64,000 bases of DNA from Flavobacterium zepuense (GCF_007097145.1 NZ_VJVZ01000012.1:124001-188000); one strand, 5' to 3'; shown: positions 7,907 to 16,696, counted from the first letter of the stretch. Program-made: numbers and translations. The notes: a model not told the origin generated them from the letters alone.

Positions 7907-8200
7907 GTTTTAATGTATTAGTTATGAAATAGTAACGGCACAAAAATCCCTGCTCATTCCGGATTTCGTTTAATGAGGAATTTTAGGTAAGACAACAAAC
8001 CCTGCCATTGTGTATTCATAACAACAAATATCGTAAAAATTTAATTTTTGGCGATTTTTTTTGAGGAAAATTGAAAATTTAACTTGATAACCAAAACTGC
8101 ATAACCTATTATTGGGTTCGTAAACTTTACTTTGGCAGCAAGGATAAAAAATTATGGTACTCATTTTTAAAAATCTTATTTTTATAAAAAATATCGCACA

Positions 8201-8965
8201 ATGAAAATCTCTCTGATACAAACCTCCCTTGCCTGGGAAGACGCTGCTGCCAACAGGGCAAACTTTGCTACTCTGGCTAATGCAATTAAGGAAACCGACC
8301 TTATTGTGCTACCCGAAATGTTTGCCACCGGCTTTAGCATGAACCCTGAAAAGGTAGCTGAAAAAATGGATGGGCTTAGCGTACAATGGATGCAGGACCT
8401 CGCTACACAAAAAAACTGCGCCGTTGCGGGAAGCCTTGTAATTGAAGAAGATGGTAGTTATTACAACCGCATGTTCTTTGTTTTTCCTGATAAGCAGTAT
8501 AAAACCTATGATAAGCGCCACCTTTTTACCCTTGCAGGAGAAGATAAAGTGTATACCCGTGGCAATCAGAAATTAATAGTTGATTACAAGGGCTGGAAAA
8601 TTTGCCCGTTTGTTTGTTACGACCTTCGTTTCCCGGTTTTTTCACGAAATACGGAGGGGTATGACCTGCTAATTTATTCGGCGAACTGGCCGGAAGTTCG
8701 CACCCTGGCATGGGATACCTTACTAAGGGCGCGTGCTATAGAAAATCAGGCCTACACTGTAGGACTTAACCGCATTGGACAGGATGGCAATGGGCATAAC
8801 TACATAGGGCATTCTCAGGTAGTAGATGCACTTGGAACTTATATATTAGAACCGCAGGAAGATGAAGTTATAGTTACTGTTGAGATAAACAAAGCCTCCC
8901 AGGACGAAATTAGGAGTAAGCTTGCCTTTTTAAACGATAAGGATATTTTTGCATTAATTCCCTAA
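8201..8965 (+). CDS. Omega-amidase / YafV-type carbon-nitrogen hydrolase
   Basis: Cytosolic nitrilase-superfamily amidase, probably acting on alpha-ketoglutaramate or alpha-ketosuccinamate as YafV and Nit2 do. The Glu-Lys-Cys triad is visible: E39 in VLPEMFATGF, K105 in YDKRHLF and C139 in CPFVCYDLRFPVF. The 254-residue length is normal. YDLRFPVFSRN and ANWPEVR are typical of the omega-amidase branch; the exact substrate is inferred. It stands alone on the plus strand, divergent from hmgA, and its last 12 bases overlap the end of the convergent gene at 8954. Confidence 0.9.
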   Translation: MKISLIQTSLAWEDAAANRANFATLANAIKETDLIVLPEMFATGFSMNPEKVAEKMDGLSVQWMQDLATQKNCAVAGSLVIEEDGSYYNRMFFVFPDKQYKTYDKRHLFTLAGEDKVYTRGNQKLIVDYKGWKICPFVCYDLRFPVFSRNTEGYDLLIYSANWPEVRTLAWDTLLRARAIENQAYTVGLNRIGQDGNGHNYIGHSQVVDALGTYILEPQEDEVIVTVEINKASQDEIRSKLAFLNDKDIFALIP

Positions 8966-10588
8966 CGGAACGATCTCTTCCCAATCCCAGTTTTCGCGGA
9001 TATCAATAGATTTATCCAGTTGTTTGGGGTGGTAAAGTATCTCTTCAGGCTGAATTTTTTGCATATAGTCGCCCGTGTCCCACTCCTTGTTCTTATTATC
9101 ATCATAGATGATTCGCAATATGTACTTATTAGGCTCTATAGCATCAAAATTTATTTGGGTTTCCCCTTCAGAGTATGCTGTTGCATACGTTTTGCCTTTA
9201 ACATCGGCCAACTCTACAATTAAAGGGAAACGTTTGGCATTTTGCAGTGTGAGCCGCAGGTTGCCATAATCAGCGTAGGTTCGGGTATTTAGCTTGTATA
9301 CAAGGGTGTCATTTTCAGTATCATAAAAATCTACTAAGGCACCGGGCATTAATGTCATGGTATATTTTTGGTTTTCCTCCTTCTCAAAATCAAAAACGAG
9401 CTGTTGCTTAAACGCATCATACTTTTGCGTAAACGGCAGTGCCACAGAGTCTTTGTTAATTAGGGTGATCTTTGTAGAATCTATACTAATCAACGGAGTA
9501 CTGGTTTTAAGCGTAAAGCGTTCCCTAAAATGCAGCCCTCCTTTTTGAACGGCATCAACAGTAAGGGAATCGGATGCTTTAAGTTCTTTAAGCTTCACCA
9601 TAAACTTCCTTATAGTGTCGGTTTGATTAACCGTAACCTGCAATGAATCAGCCTTTACCTCCCTCGGTAGCCATATTTGTACCGAATCTTTATCGGCTAC
9701 GTTTGTTATAACCGACCGTATGTCTTCGCCCGTATTGCCATTTTTAACACTGGCAGTTACCGCTTTATCATAAGTACCTTCGTACCCCAGGTAAAGCCTG
9801 TTAGATGTTGCCAATGTAGGCTTAACTGCCTTAAAAGCACCCTTTTGCTTAAACAAGTCCAGTTGATATACTGTATCGGTAGGCACCGTAATTGGTTCTT
9901 TTAAAAAGGCTATCTTATCGCTCTTAGGGTTAAATATGTAATTGTTAGAAACATCTTTCAACGCAAAAAGGTAATATTTACCCTCTTTAAGGTTTTGCAG
10001 GGAGTAGTTAACCATACTATCCAGTGTATTGGTAACATAGCGGGGCCTTTCTTTATAAACAGTGCTGTCATTAAAGGTTTCGTTAGCCTCATACAGCATT
10101 ACGGTAACAAAATTATCGGTTTCCCGTGTGTAAGCATCTTTAATACCGCCGTTTAGCGTAAGCGAGTCGATATAAGCCCCGGTTGAAAACACAAACCGGT
10201 ACTGCGAGTAGGGGTTGCCCTCGTTATTATCGGTAATACTTTGCCCAAAGTTAAAGCTGTAGGTAGTATTGGGTTGCAGCGTATCTTTAATTTTGATGTT
10301 GATAAACCTGCTCGCACTACCCGACGGCACCACTTCGGGCTGGTTTTTCATGGGAGGCGAAATGATAAGCTGCTTGTTAATATCCTTGATCTTAATATAC
10401 TCATCAAAATCGATATGAATTTCCTTGCCACTGAAGTTAGTGCTCATATTATCAGGCGAACTCCTTAGTATACTGGGTGGTATGGTATCTTTTAATCCTC
10501 CGGTAATGGTGCCTCTTTTTGCGCAGCTTGTGTAAAGCAGCGAGGTTACAATGATACAAAGCAATACGAAAAATCTACTTTTCAGCAT
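8954..10588 (-). CDS. Ig-like (Big_5) domain lipoprotein
   Basis: 544-residue predicted outer-membrane lipoprotein. The start MLKSRFFVLLCIIVTSLLYTSC carries a lipobox ending in Cys. Right after it, GTITGGLKDTIPPSILRSSPDNM leads into a Big_5-type Ig-like domain with DFDEYIKIKD (about residues 40-130). The rest is beta-rich, ends in NKEWDTGDYMQKIQPEEI, and has no enzyme motif I can see. Proteins of this layout are common in Bacteroidetes and have no known function. It is transcribed alone, convergent with the amidase gene (12-base overlap), with comF 72 bases upstream on the same strand. Confidence 0.85.
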   Translation of the reverse strand: MLKSRFFVLLCIIVTSLLYTSCAKRGTITGGLKDTIPPSILRSSPDNMSTNFSGKEIHIDFDEYIKIKDINKQLIISPPMKNQPEVVPSGSASRFINIKIKDTLQPNTTYSFNFGQSITDNNEGNPYSQYRFVFSTGAYIDSLTLNGGIKDAYTRETDNFVTVMLYEANETFNDSTVYKERPRYVTNTLDSMVNYSLQNLKEGKYYLFALKDVSNNYIFNPKSDKIAFLKEPITVPTDTVYQLDLFKQKGAFKAVKPTLATSNRLYLGYEGTYDKAVTASVKNGNTGEDIRSVITNVADKDSVQIWLPREVKADSLQVTVNQTDTIRKFMVKLKELKASDSLTVDAVQKGGLHFRERFTLKTSTPLISIDSTKITLINKDSVALPFTQKYDAFKQQLVFDFEKEENQKYTMTLMPGALVDFYDTENDTLVYKLNTRTYADYGNLRLTLQNAKRFPLIVELADVKGKTYATAYSEGETQINFDAIEPNKYILRIIYDDNKNKEWDTGDYMQKIQPEEILYHPKQLDKSIDIRENWDWEEIVPLGN

Positions 10589-10660
10589 ATTGAAATCTTT
10601 AACAGCACAAAATAACGATTATATTTAGTGTTTTCGAAATGTTTTTCAAAATTAAACGGC

Positions 10661-11344
10661 TTAGCTGTGCGCATAAGCCATCGTAACAATGCTAACCCGT
10701 GCATTAGGTATGGTTAACAGCAGTTTACCGCAGGCTTCCAGCGTGGCACCGGTAGTTATAACGTCATCTACCAGTAAAAAGTGCGCGCCATGATGGGCAT
10801 CCGTATACTTTACATCGAAAGCCGAATTAATAATCCCGGCCCGTAACTCCCTGTTTTTCTTGGTTTGCGTTTTGTTATACGTGGTACGCAGCAATATCGT
10901 ATCGTTATAACTGATATCCAATCCGTTAGCCAGCGCCTGCCCAAATGTAGCCACCTGGTTGTAACCTCGCTCGCGGAACTTTTTAGGGTGAAGCGGCACT
11001 GGTATTATATGCGTAACATCATGTAAATCAGCAACTTGTTTTAGGTTTTGGGCATACCATGTGCCTAACAGTTTCCCTACCTGCTGCTGTCGGCGGTACT
11101 TTAGGTTATGAATGAGGTCCTGCACAATACCTTCCTTATTAAAGTACAGCAATGCACTGCTATGTTCCAGTTTTAAGCGCCCGTAAAATTTTTTAGACAC
11201 CTCATTATCAGCATTTAAATGGTGTTGGGTAAACGGCATATCATGGCGGCAGGCCGTGCAGATAACAGCAGCACTATCGGGTAGCGGATTTTCGCAGCCG
11301 GGGCACAGGGACGGAAAAATTAAATCAACAAGGCTTTTAAGCAT
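10661..11344 (-). CDS. comF: ComF family phosphoribosyltransferase-like protein
   Basis: Cytosolic protein of the ComF/GntX family, linked to DNA uptake during competence. A four-cysteine zinc finger (CPGC and CTAC, residues 14-32) is followed by a phosphoribosyltransferase fold with the PRPP loop LLVDDVITTGAT near the C-terminus, and by IIPVPLHPKKFRERGYNQ, the family's most conserved block. I chose the ATG at 11342-11344, giving MLKSLVDLIFPSLCPGC (227 residues). A TTG 18 bases further upstream is part of the promoter -7 box TATATTTG and is unlikely to be translated. dprA, another DNA-processing gene, lies at the far end of the window. Confidence 0.92.
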   Translation of the reverse strand: MLKSLVDLIFPSLCPGCENPLPDSAAVICTACRHDMPFTQHHLNADNEVSKKFYGRLKLEHSSALLYFNKEGIVQDLIHNLKYRRQQQVGKLLGTWYAQNLKQVADLHDVTHIIPVPLHPKKFRERGYNQVATFGQALANGLDISYNDTILLRTTYNKTQTKKNRELRAGIINSAFDVKYTDAHHGAHFLLVDDVITTGATLEACGKLLLTIPNARVSIVTMAYAHS

Positions 11345-11359
11345 ATAAATAAGGTTATC

Positions 11360-11389
11360 CAAATATACATCTTCAACTTAAAATCACAA
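11360..11389 (-). promoter_or_regulatory. comF promoter
   Basis: Minus strand: TTG (11389-11387), 19 bases, TATATTTG (11367-11360), an exact Bacteroidetes-type promoter. It places the transcript start only about 10 bases before the comF ATG at 11344, which supports that start. Confidence 0.7.
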
Positions 11390-11615
11390 CACAGTAAATT
11401 CTTACATTCATCTATCAAAAAGTGCTTAATATTTCACTTTCGGACATTGAGATTAGCGCCTTTTTGTTATTTAAAGATTGAAGGATTTAAAATTGAAAAT
11501 TTTGGCAAAGCCAGTTCACAATTTTTAAGCTTCGATTTTAATTTTTTACCGGATGAGATGCTTGTGATTATTTCGTGTAATTTTTATAAATTTATAAAAC
11601 GCAAAACAAACAATC

Positions 11616-12038
11616 ATGGCACAATTAAATCCCTACATCCACTTTAACGGCAATGCCGAAGAAGCTTTTACATTTTACAAATCGGTATTTGGCGGTGAGT
11701 TCGCATCGCTTGTCCGATTCAAAGATTTTTCAACACCCGAATTTACCGCACCCGAAAGCGAGGCCAATAAAATTATGCATGTATCTCTACCAATTGGCAG
11801 CGGTGTACTTATGGGCAGCGATGTGCCGGAATTTATGGGCCGCGTAAATGAGAATGAAAACCGGAGCAAGATTTCGATCAGTACCGAGAGCAAGGAGGAA
11901 GCCGACAAACTATACAATGGCCTTTCGGCGGGTGGAAACGTAGAAATGCCTATTGCCGACAGCCCCTGGGGTTCTTATTTTGCAATGTTCAGGGATAAAT
12001 TTGGTATTGAATGGATGGTGGAGTTTGACCCGAGATAA
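11616..12038 (+). CDS. VOC family (PhnB/YjdN-like) protein
   Basis: 140 residues in one vicinal-oxygen-chelate fold of the PhnB/YjdN type. LNPYIHFNGNAEEAFTFYKS at the start and WGSYFAMFRDKFGIEWMV at the end are characteristic, and the length is typical. These proteins resemble glyoxalase and the 3-demethylubiquinone methyltransferase-like group, but most have no proven reaction, so no substrate is assigned. It stands alone between comF (divergent) and glyS. The 253-base gap before it is AT-rich and shows no motif beyond the comF promoter. Confidence 0.88.
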   Translation: MAQLNPYIHFNGNAEEAFTFYKSVFGGEFASLVRFKDFSTPEFTAPESEANKIMHVSLPIGSGVLMGSDVPEFMGRVNENENRSKISISTESKEEADKLYNGLSAGGNVEMPIADSPWGSYFAMFRDKFGIEWMVEFDPR

Positions 12039-12202
12039 TAATACTGTAAGAATAGAAACTTCCAACATCGTTACACTGCACAGGCAATACGCTTTAATCC
12101 CTACAATTAAATAGGTAGTAACTCCCAGCCTATCCTGAATTCTGCATATTGTAAATTTTCAAATAAACAAATCCTCAAATTCCCAAATAAACAATCTTTT
12201 CC

Positions 12203-12210
12203 TATTTTTG
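12203..12210 (+). promoter_or_regulatory. glyS -7 box directly before the start codon
   Basis: TATTTTTG fits TAnnTTTG and ends four bases before the glyS ATG at 12215. If it is the real -7 element the mRNA is leaderless or nearly so. No TTG is present 18-20 bases upstream, so the promoter is only half supported. Confidence 0.45.
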
Positions 12211-12214
12211 CAGC

Positions 12215-13756
12215 ATGGCAAAACAAGAAGATCAATTTAAGAATGTTATTTCGCACGCAAAGGAGTATGGTTACATTTTTCAGAGCAGCGAAATTTACGA
12301 TGGGTTAAGTGCAGTATACGACTACGGACAAAACGGCGCCGAGTTAAAAAAGAACATCCGCGAGTACTGGTGGAAAAGCATGGTGCAAATGCACGAAAAC
12401 ATTGTGGGCATAGATGCCGCAATTTTTATGCACCCTACCACCTGGAAAGCCAGTGGCCACGTAGATGCTTTTAACGACCCGTTAATAGATAATAAAGACA
12501 GCAAAAAACGCTTTAGGGCCGATGTGCTTATAGAGGATTATGCCGAAAAGCTAAACCAGAAAGCCCAAAAAGAGATAGAAAAAGCACGTGCCCGTTTTGG
12601 CGATGCCTTTAACGAGCAGGAGTTTATAACCACTAACGCGCGTACTAAAGAGTATCTTGAAAAGAAAGATGCCATTTTACAGCGTATGGCACGCTCTCTG
12701 GAAAGTGAGAACCTGGCCGATGTTAAAGCCCTTATTGAGGAGCTGGAGATAGCCGACCCGGATACGGGCTCTAAAAACTGGACCGAAGTGCGCCAGTTTA
12801 ACCTTATGTTTGGCACAAAATTAGGTGCTGAGGCTGCCAATGCAATGGATTTATACCTGCGCCCGGAAACAGCTCAGGGTATCTTTGTAAACTTTTTAAA
12901 CGTGCAAAAAACCGGCCGTATGAAGATACCATTTGGTATTGCGCAAACCGGTAAGGCGTTCCGTAATGAGATCGTTGCCCGCCAGTTTATCTTCCGTATG
13001 AGGGAGTTTGAACAAATGGAGATGCAATTTTTTGTAAAGCCGGGCGAAGAGATGAAATACTATGAGTACTGGAAGGAAACCCGACTTAAATGGCACCTGT
13101 CGTTAGGTTTGGGCAGGGAAAATTACCGCTTTCACGATCACGAAAAGCTGGCGCATTATGCTAATGCCGCTGCCGATATAGAGTTTAACTTCCCGTTTGG
13201 CTTTAAAGAATTAGAGGGTATCCACTCCCGTACTGATTTCGACCTTAAAGCGCACGAGCAACATTCAGGTAAAAAACTACAGTATTTTGATACCGAGGAA
13301 AATGCCAACTACACCCCGTATGTTGTAGAAACATCAGTAGGGTTAGACAGGATGTTCCTTTCGGTTTTCGCAACTTCATTAAAAGAAGAAACGTTAGAGG
13401 ACGGTTCTACCCGTACCGTACTTAGCCTGCCAAGTGTGCTTGCCCCTACCAAGGCTGCCGTACTGCCGCTGGTTAAAAAAGACGGGCTGCCGGATGTTGC
13501 CCGCCAGATTATAGACGACCTTAAATGGGACTTTAACGTGGCGTATGACGAAAAGGATGCCGTAGGCCGCCGTTACCGCCGTCAGGATGCACTGGGTACG
13601 CCGTTCTGCATCACGGTAGACCACCAAACGCTGGAAGACCAAACGGTAACCATTCGCCACCGCGATACCATGAAACAGGACCGCGTTGCCATAGTCGACC
13701 TAAGAGGCATCATCAACGAAGAGGTTTCGGTTAGAAACTGGTTAATGAAGATGTAA
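12215..13756 (+). CDS. glyS: Glycyl-tRNA synthetase (single-chain, dimeric type)
   Basis: Class II aminoacyl-tRNA synthetase that charges tRNA-Gly; 513 residues, the alpha-2 type rather than the two-subunit GlyQ/GlyS type. Class II motifs are visible: the motif 1 region around YWWKSMVQMHENIVGIDAAI (residues 47-66), motif 2 FRNEIVARQFIFRMREFEQME (about 250-270), and motif 3 SVGLDRMFLSV (about 370). The anticodon-binding domain ends in NEEVSVRNWLMKM. Internal duplicated coding is not seen, but a decayed second copy of the last 40 coding bases lies at 14344-14420 beyond the next gene. A terminator follows at once. Confidence 0.96.
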   Translation: MAKQEDQFKNVISHAKEYGYIFQSSEIYDGLSAVYDYGQNGAELKKNIREYWWKSMVQMHENIVGIDAAIFMHPTTWKASGHVDAFNDPLIDNKDSKKRFRADVLIEDYAEKLNQKAQKEIEKARARFGDAFNEQEFITTNARTKEYLEKKDAILQRMARSLESENLADVKALIEELEIADPDTGSKNWTEVRQFNLMFGTKLGAEAANAMDLYLRPETAQGIFVNFLNVQKTGRMKIPFGIAQTGKAFRNEIVARQFIFRMREFEQMEMQFFVKPGEEMKYYEYWKETRLKWHLSLGLGRENYRFHDHEKLAHYANAAADIEFNFPFGFKELEGIHSRTDFDLKAHEQHSGKKLQYFDTEENANYTPYVVETSVGLDRMFLSVFATSLKEETLEDGSTRTVLSLPSVLAPTKAAVLPLVKKDGLPDVARQIIDDLKWDFNVAYDEKDAVGRRYRRQDALGTPFCITVDHQTLEDQTVTIRHRDTMKQDRVAIVDLRGIINEEVSVRNWLMKM

Positions 13757-13764
13757 TATATATG

Positions 13765-13788
13765 AAACGCCCCTGTTGGGGCGTTTTT
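13765..13788 (+). terminator. glyS terminator
   Basis: AAACGCCCC, loop TGTT, GGGGCGTTTTT: a perfect 9-base stem with a T tail, starting eight bases after the glyS stop codon. Confidence 0.9.
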
Positions 13789-13863
13789 GTTTCTGCTTCG
13801 AAACAATAATTTAGTATCGTTAGTTTAACTATTGGCTATTATCATCCTAACATCGCTGCTCAC

Positions 13864-14337
13864 ATGAAAAATATATTTGTATTCCTGATTTTGAGTTTGT
13901 TAGGCTTAAAGTGTAATGCACAAGTTGTATTAAACACTGATGGGCTGAACAACATTAACAACGTGTATTTATATTCTTTAGAAAAATACTGTGAAACATT
14001 AGACTCTCTGGAAACTAAAATTGTTTATGTAAGAGATGAGGATTTTATAGGGAAGAGTTGGCCAACCATGATAAATGGTTATGAAATCAAATATCTTAAA
14101 AGTAAAAAAGATTATAAACAAGCCTATAAAAAGAATAAGAAGCATTTCACTATTGTTGGAATTAGTACACTTAACCTTCGTAAAGCGAAGTTTTATATTG
14201 ACATTATTCCATTTTCAACCACTTATAGTAAAGGGATGTATAATCTGGGTAATGGTGGAGGCTTAACTATTTACTTTGACTATGATGATAAAAAAGGAGG
14301 GCTTATATATAAAGAAAAAAAAACATCGGGTATTTAG
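13864..14337 (+). CDS. Hypothetical secreted protein, AT-rich
   Basis: 157 residues starting with a clear signal peptide (MKNIFVFLILSLLGLKCNAQ), so probably periplasmic or secreted; the Cys is not in a good lipobox. The rest mixes Lys- and Tyr-rich stretches (KSKKDYKQAYKKNKKHF) with a glycine-rich loop (YNLGNGGGLTIYFDYDDKKGG) and matches no family I recognise. Its DNA is visibly richer in A and T than glyS and ogt. It is enclosed by the true glyS 3' end with its terminator and a degraded second copy of that same 3' end at 14344-14420, so it may have arrived by recombination at glyS. Confidence 0.7.
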   Translation: MKNIFVFLILSLLGLKCNAQVVLNTDGLNNINNVYLYSLEKYCETLDSLETKIVYVRDEDFIGKSWPTMINGYEIKYLKSKKDYKQAYKKNKKHFTIVGISTLNLRKAKFYIDIIPFSTTYSKGMYNLGNGGGLTIYFDYDDKKGGLIYKEKKTSGI

Positions 14338-14343
14338 ATTTAG

Positions 14344-14420
14344 CAACAAAGAGGTTTTGTTCGGGAACTGGTAATGAAGATGTAATAATATATAAGCCTC
14401 AATTGGGGGTGTTTTCGTTA
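14344..14420 (+). pseudogene. Degraded duplicate of the glyS 3' end and its terminator
   Basis: These 77 bases align with the glyS tail from 13714 onward. Both hold AACTGGT(T)AATGAAGATG around the last sense codons, the shared TGTAATA stop region, and a decayed terminator (CCTCAATTGGGGGTGTTTTCGTT here against a perfect GC stem at glyS). About four fifths of the coding part matches. A one-base deletion destroys the final codons. Confidence 0.75.
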
Positions 14421-15139
14421 CCATTGGTTTTATTGAGAACGGATTTTAGGATCTCATTTTTCGCACACTGTCTTTGCGAACGGAGCTTGCGGAGTGTGGC
14501 ACCCGAGGGCAACGCCCGAACTGACAAAGTAATCTTACGCACTATAAATAATAAGACTGCCGCGGTCGTGCCTCCCTCGCAGTGACAGTACGTTAAAGAG
14601 TATATCCATGTTGCTGGTAGAGACGCAATGCTTTGCGTCTCCCGTAAAGAACCATCGCTGGACGTGAGCATCTTGCTCGTGCCGATAAAGTAACTATACA
14701 GGCATTATTAGTCTAATACGGCAAAACATCAAATAGAGTTTCTCACGCACTATTAATGGTGAGACTGCCGCGGTCGTGCCTTCCTCGCAGTGACAGTACG
14801 CTAAAAAAGTATATCCATGTTACTGTAGAGGCGCAATGCTTTGCGTCTCCCGTAAAAACACCCGCTTGCCTAAGTATCTTGCTCGTGCCGACAAAGAAAA
14901 GCATCTCTATATTGCATTGTCATCCTGACGAAGGAAGGATACCAAATTTTTAAAACTTTATACTCATTGAGTCGAGTGAGATTGCTTCCGTGCCTCTTCG
15001 CAAAGACGGTGCGTGAAGAAAAGCCTCCTGTACACATACAGTAACCGTAACCGTCTTTGCGAACGCAGAGCAACGTAGCGCAGCAACCGAGGCCAATGCC
15101 CGAACTGACGTAATAATCTCATCTTTATAATTCAATACC
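14421..15139. repeat. Gene-free mosaic of palindromic repeats between the glyS scar and ogt
   Basis: No gene is visible. A direct duplication of about 150 bases is present at 14537-14690 and 14745-14896; each copy runs from ACGCACTA through GACTGCCGCGGTCGTGCC and the GACGCAATGCTTTGCGTC palindrome to CTTGCTCGTGCCGA. Flanking it at 14463-14530 and about 14970-15125 are arms containing TCTTTGCGAACG and GTGAGATTGC, related to the hairpin repeat at 33737-33822. Any short frames here are made of repeats. Confidence 0.7.
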
Positions 15140-15179
15140 TACCCCTGATTATACCCAGGGGTAATTTTTTGTACATTTG
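15140..15179 (+). promoter_or_regulatory. ogt promoter with operator-like inverted repeat
   Basis: The perfect inverted repeat TACCCCTG (15140-15147), 8 bases, CAGGGGTA (15156-15163) lies over the -33 region of a -7 box TACATTTG (15172-15179). The ogt ATG is 60 bases downstream. The position suggests a repressor or activator site. Confidence 0.5.
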
Positions 15180-15239
15180 TGATAGGAAAATTTGTAAAAA
15201 TCCGCGACTGCAAAGCATCCGTAAAATCTGCGTTCCATT

Positions 15240-15713
15240 ATGAAACAAGCCTTCATCAAAACCCCGTTAGGACTTACCGCCATTACCGGCGATGAGCTGG
15301 GCGTGGCTAAAATTTCGGTGTTGGATGAAGGGGGCACGCCATCAGAAACGATACCTGAGGTGCTCTTGGAGGCTGTGACCCAATTGCAGGAATATTTTGA
15401 AGGCAACCGCAATGATTTCAGCTTTAAGATGAATCCTAAAGGGACCGACTTTCAAAAAAAGGTTTGGGATGCTTTAGTAAAGATTCCGTTTGGAAAAACA
15501 ACCTCGTACCAGGAACTCTCCATACAATTGGGCGATGTTAAGGCCATACGTGCGGTTGCATCTGCTAATGGTAAAAACCCGCTGTGGATCGTGGTGCCCT
15601 GCCACCGTGTTATTGGCAGCGACGGATCGTTAACCGGTTATGCCGGCGGATTGTGGCGCAAAAAATGGCTGCTGGAACATGAAACCCCACCCATACAGCA
15701 AAGCCTGTTTTAA
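15240..15713 (+). CDS. ogt: Methylated-DNA-[protein]-cysteine S-methyltransferase
   Basis: Suicide DNA-repair protein that moves the methyl group from O6-methylguanine onto its own cysteine. The active-site motif PCHRVIG is at residues 120-126 (Cys121), followed by LTGYAGGLWRKKWLLEHE; the DNA-binding helix region KAIRAVASANGKNP precedes it. At 157 residues it is the short single-domain Ogt/MGMT form, not an Ada fusion. It is monocistronic, converging on the HD hydrolase gene nine bases away. The inverted repeat at 15140-15163 hints at regulated expression. Confidence 0.95.
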   Translation: MKQAFIKTPLGLTAITGDELGVAKISVLDEGGTPSETIPEVLLEAVTQLQEYFEGNRNDFSFKMNPKGTDFQKKVWDALVKIPFGKTTSYQELSIQLGDVKAIRAVASANGKNPLWIVVPCHRVIGSDGSLTGYAGGLWRKKWLLEHETPPIQQSLF

Positions 15714-15722
15714 GCAGTAACT

Positions 15723-16376
15723 TTATTTCTCGCCATCCCATTCGGCATAAAATTGCGAAAGGAAGCTTTCCATAAATGTATGGCGGCCCTTTGCGATTTC
15801 TTTACCTGTGGCGGTGTTCATGGTATTTTTAAGCAATAACAGCTTTTCGTAAAAATGATTGAGTGTAGGCGCTGTACTGGCCTTGTACTCCTCTTTAGTC
15901 ATGTGCAGGTTGGGCGCAATAGACGGGTCATACAGCGCACGGTTTTTAAACCCTCCGTAATTAAAGGTGCGCGCAATTCCAATAGCCCCAAGTGCATCAA
16001 GCCTGTCGGCATCCTGAACAATATCCAGTTCGATGGATTTGTACTGCTTCTCAAAATTCCCACCTTTAAACGATATATTCTCTATAATAGCAGTAACCGC
16101 TGCTATAGTTGCTTCGGGAACATCCTGGCTTTCTAAAAATTCGCGTGCCACTTTAGGGCCCACGGTTTCATCACCATCATGAAATTTACTGTCGGCTACG
16201 TCATGCAGCAGTGCACCAAGTTGCACCACAGTACTATCGCAATCCTCGCCTTTGGCAATAAGCAGGGCATTGTTGTACACGCGCAGGGTGTGGAACCAGT
16301 CGTGGCCGCCCTCGGCACCGTTAAGTTGCTGCTGTACAAAGTTTTTAGTGTTTTCTATAAGGGATGGTGTTTGCAT
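15723..16376 (-). CDS. HD-domain phosphohydrolase (YedJ-like)
   Basis: 217-residue cytosolic protein of the HD superfamily, metal-dependent phosphohydrolases. The metal-binding residues lie in HDWFHTLRVYNNA (first His), LLHDVADSKFHDGDE (the HD pair) and QDADRLDALGAIGIAR (last Asp). It resembles the YedJ group, whose physiological substrate is unsettled. I start at the ATG at 16374-16376 (MQTPSLIENTKNFV); the frame is open for 20 more codons, but these cross the promoter box at 16394-16401. Confidence 0.9.
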   Translation of the reverse strand: MQTPSLIENTKNFVQQQLNGAEGGHDWFHTLRVYNNALLIAKGEDCDSTVVQLGALLHDVADSKFHDGDETVGPKVAREFLESQDVPEATIAAVTAIIENISFKGGNFEKQYKSIELDIVQDADRLDALGAIGIARTFNYGGFKNRALYDPSIAPNLHMTKEEYKASTAPTLNHFYEKLLLLKNTMNTATGKEIAKGRHTFMESFLSQFYAEWDGEK

Positions 16377-16393
16377 GATGGTGGGATTTGCTG

Positions 16394-16401
16394 CAAAAAT
16401 A
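16394..16401 (-). promoter_or_regulatory. -7 box of the HD hydrolase gene
   Basis: TATTTTTG on the minus strand, 17 bases before the chosen ATG. A TTG lies 23 bases further upstream, slightly beyond the 18-20 base spacing seen at other promoters here. Confidence 0.45.
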
Positions 16402-16499
16402 CGCTTTGGGAATGGATTTAACCACAAAGGGCACAAAGGTTTTCACAATGACCGCAAGGTTAAACGCTTTGCTTAAAGAACATAAAGCTGTACGCCAAA

Positions 16500-16696
16500 G
16501 CCGATGTGAGTAAGCACAGCCGAGTGAAGCTAAGGCCTTAAACTTTGTTGCGTTAAGCAAAATATAAGTTGAAGCGTTAAGAACGATTTGCTGTTTGAGC
16601 GAAGCGAGTTCAAATCGTTTAGCTGAAACTTATATTTTGTAGCATAAGAAGTTAGAGCCTTGATTTTTTGGTTCTTTTGCATCAAGGCAAAAGAAC
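16500..16696. repeat. MITE-like element copy B, inverted relative to 6383-6668
   Basis: This occupies most of the 323-base gap 16377-16699. Its right end is the hairpin GTTCTTTTG (16671-16679)/CAAAAGAAC (16688-16696), which stops four bases from the deacetylase stop codon. Nested stems CAAAATATAAGTT/AACTTATATTTTG (16558-16570, 16627-16639) and AACGATTTG/CAAATCGTT (16582-16590, 16611-16619) match those of copy A but with paired base changes. The second terminal hairpin of copy A is missing here. Confidence 0.65.

Noticed and set aside
7970..8221. 83-codon minus-strand frame between hmgA and the omega-amidase gene
   Set aside because: Cys- and Phe-rich with no plausible fold, overlaps the amidase start codon and both likely promoter regions.
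14403..14671. Short frames of 60-90 codons on both strands in the repeat mosaic
   Set aside because: They consist of palindromic repeat sequence, as shown by arms that recur at 14763-14896 and 33737-33822.
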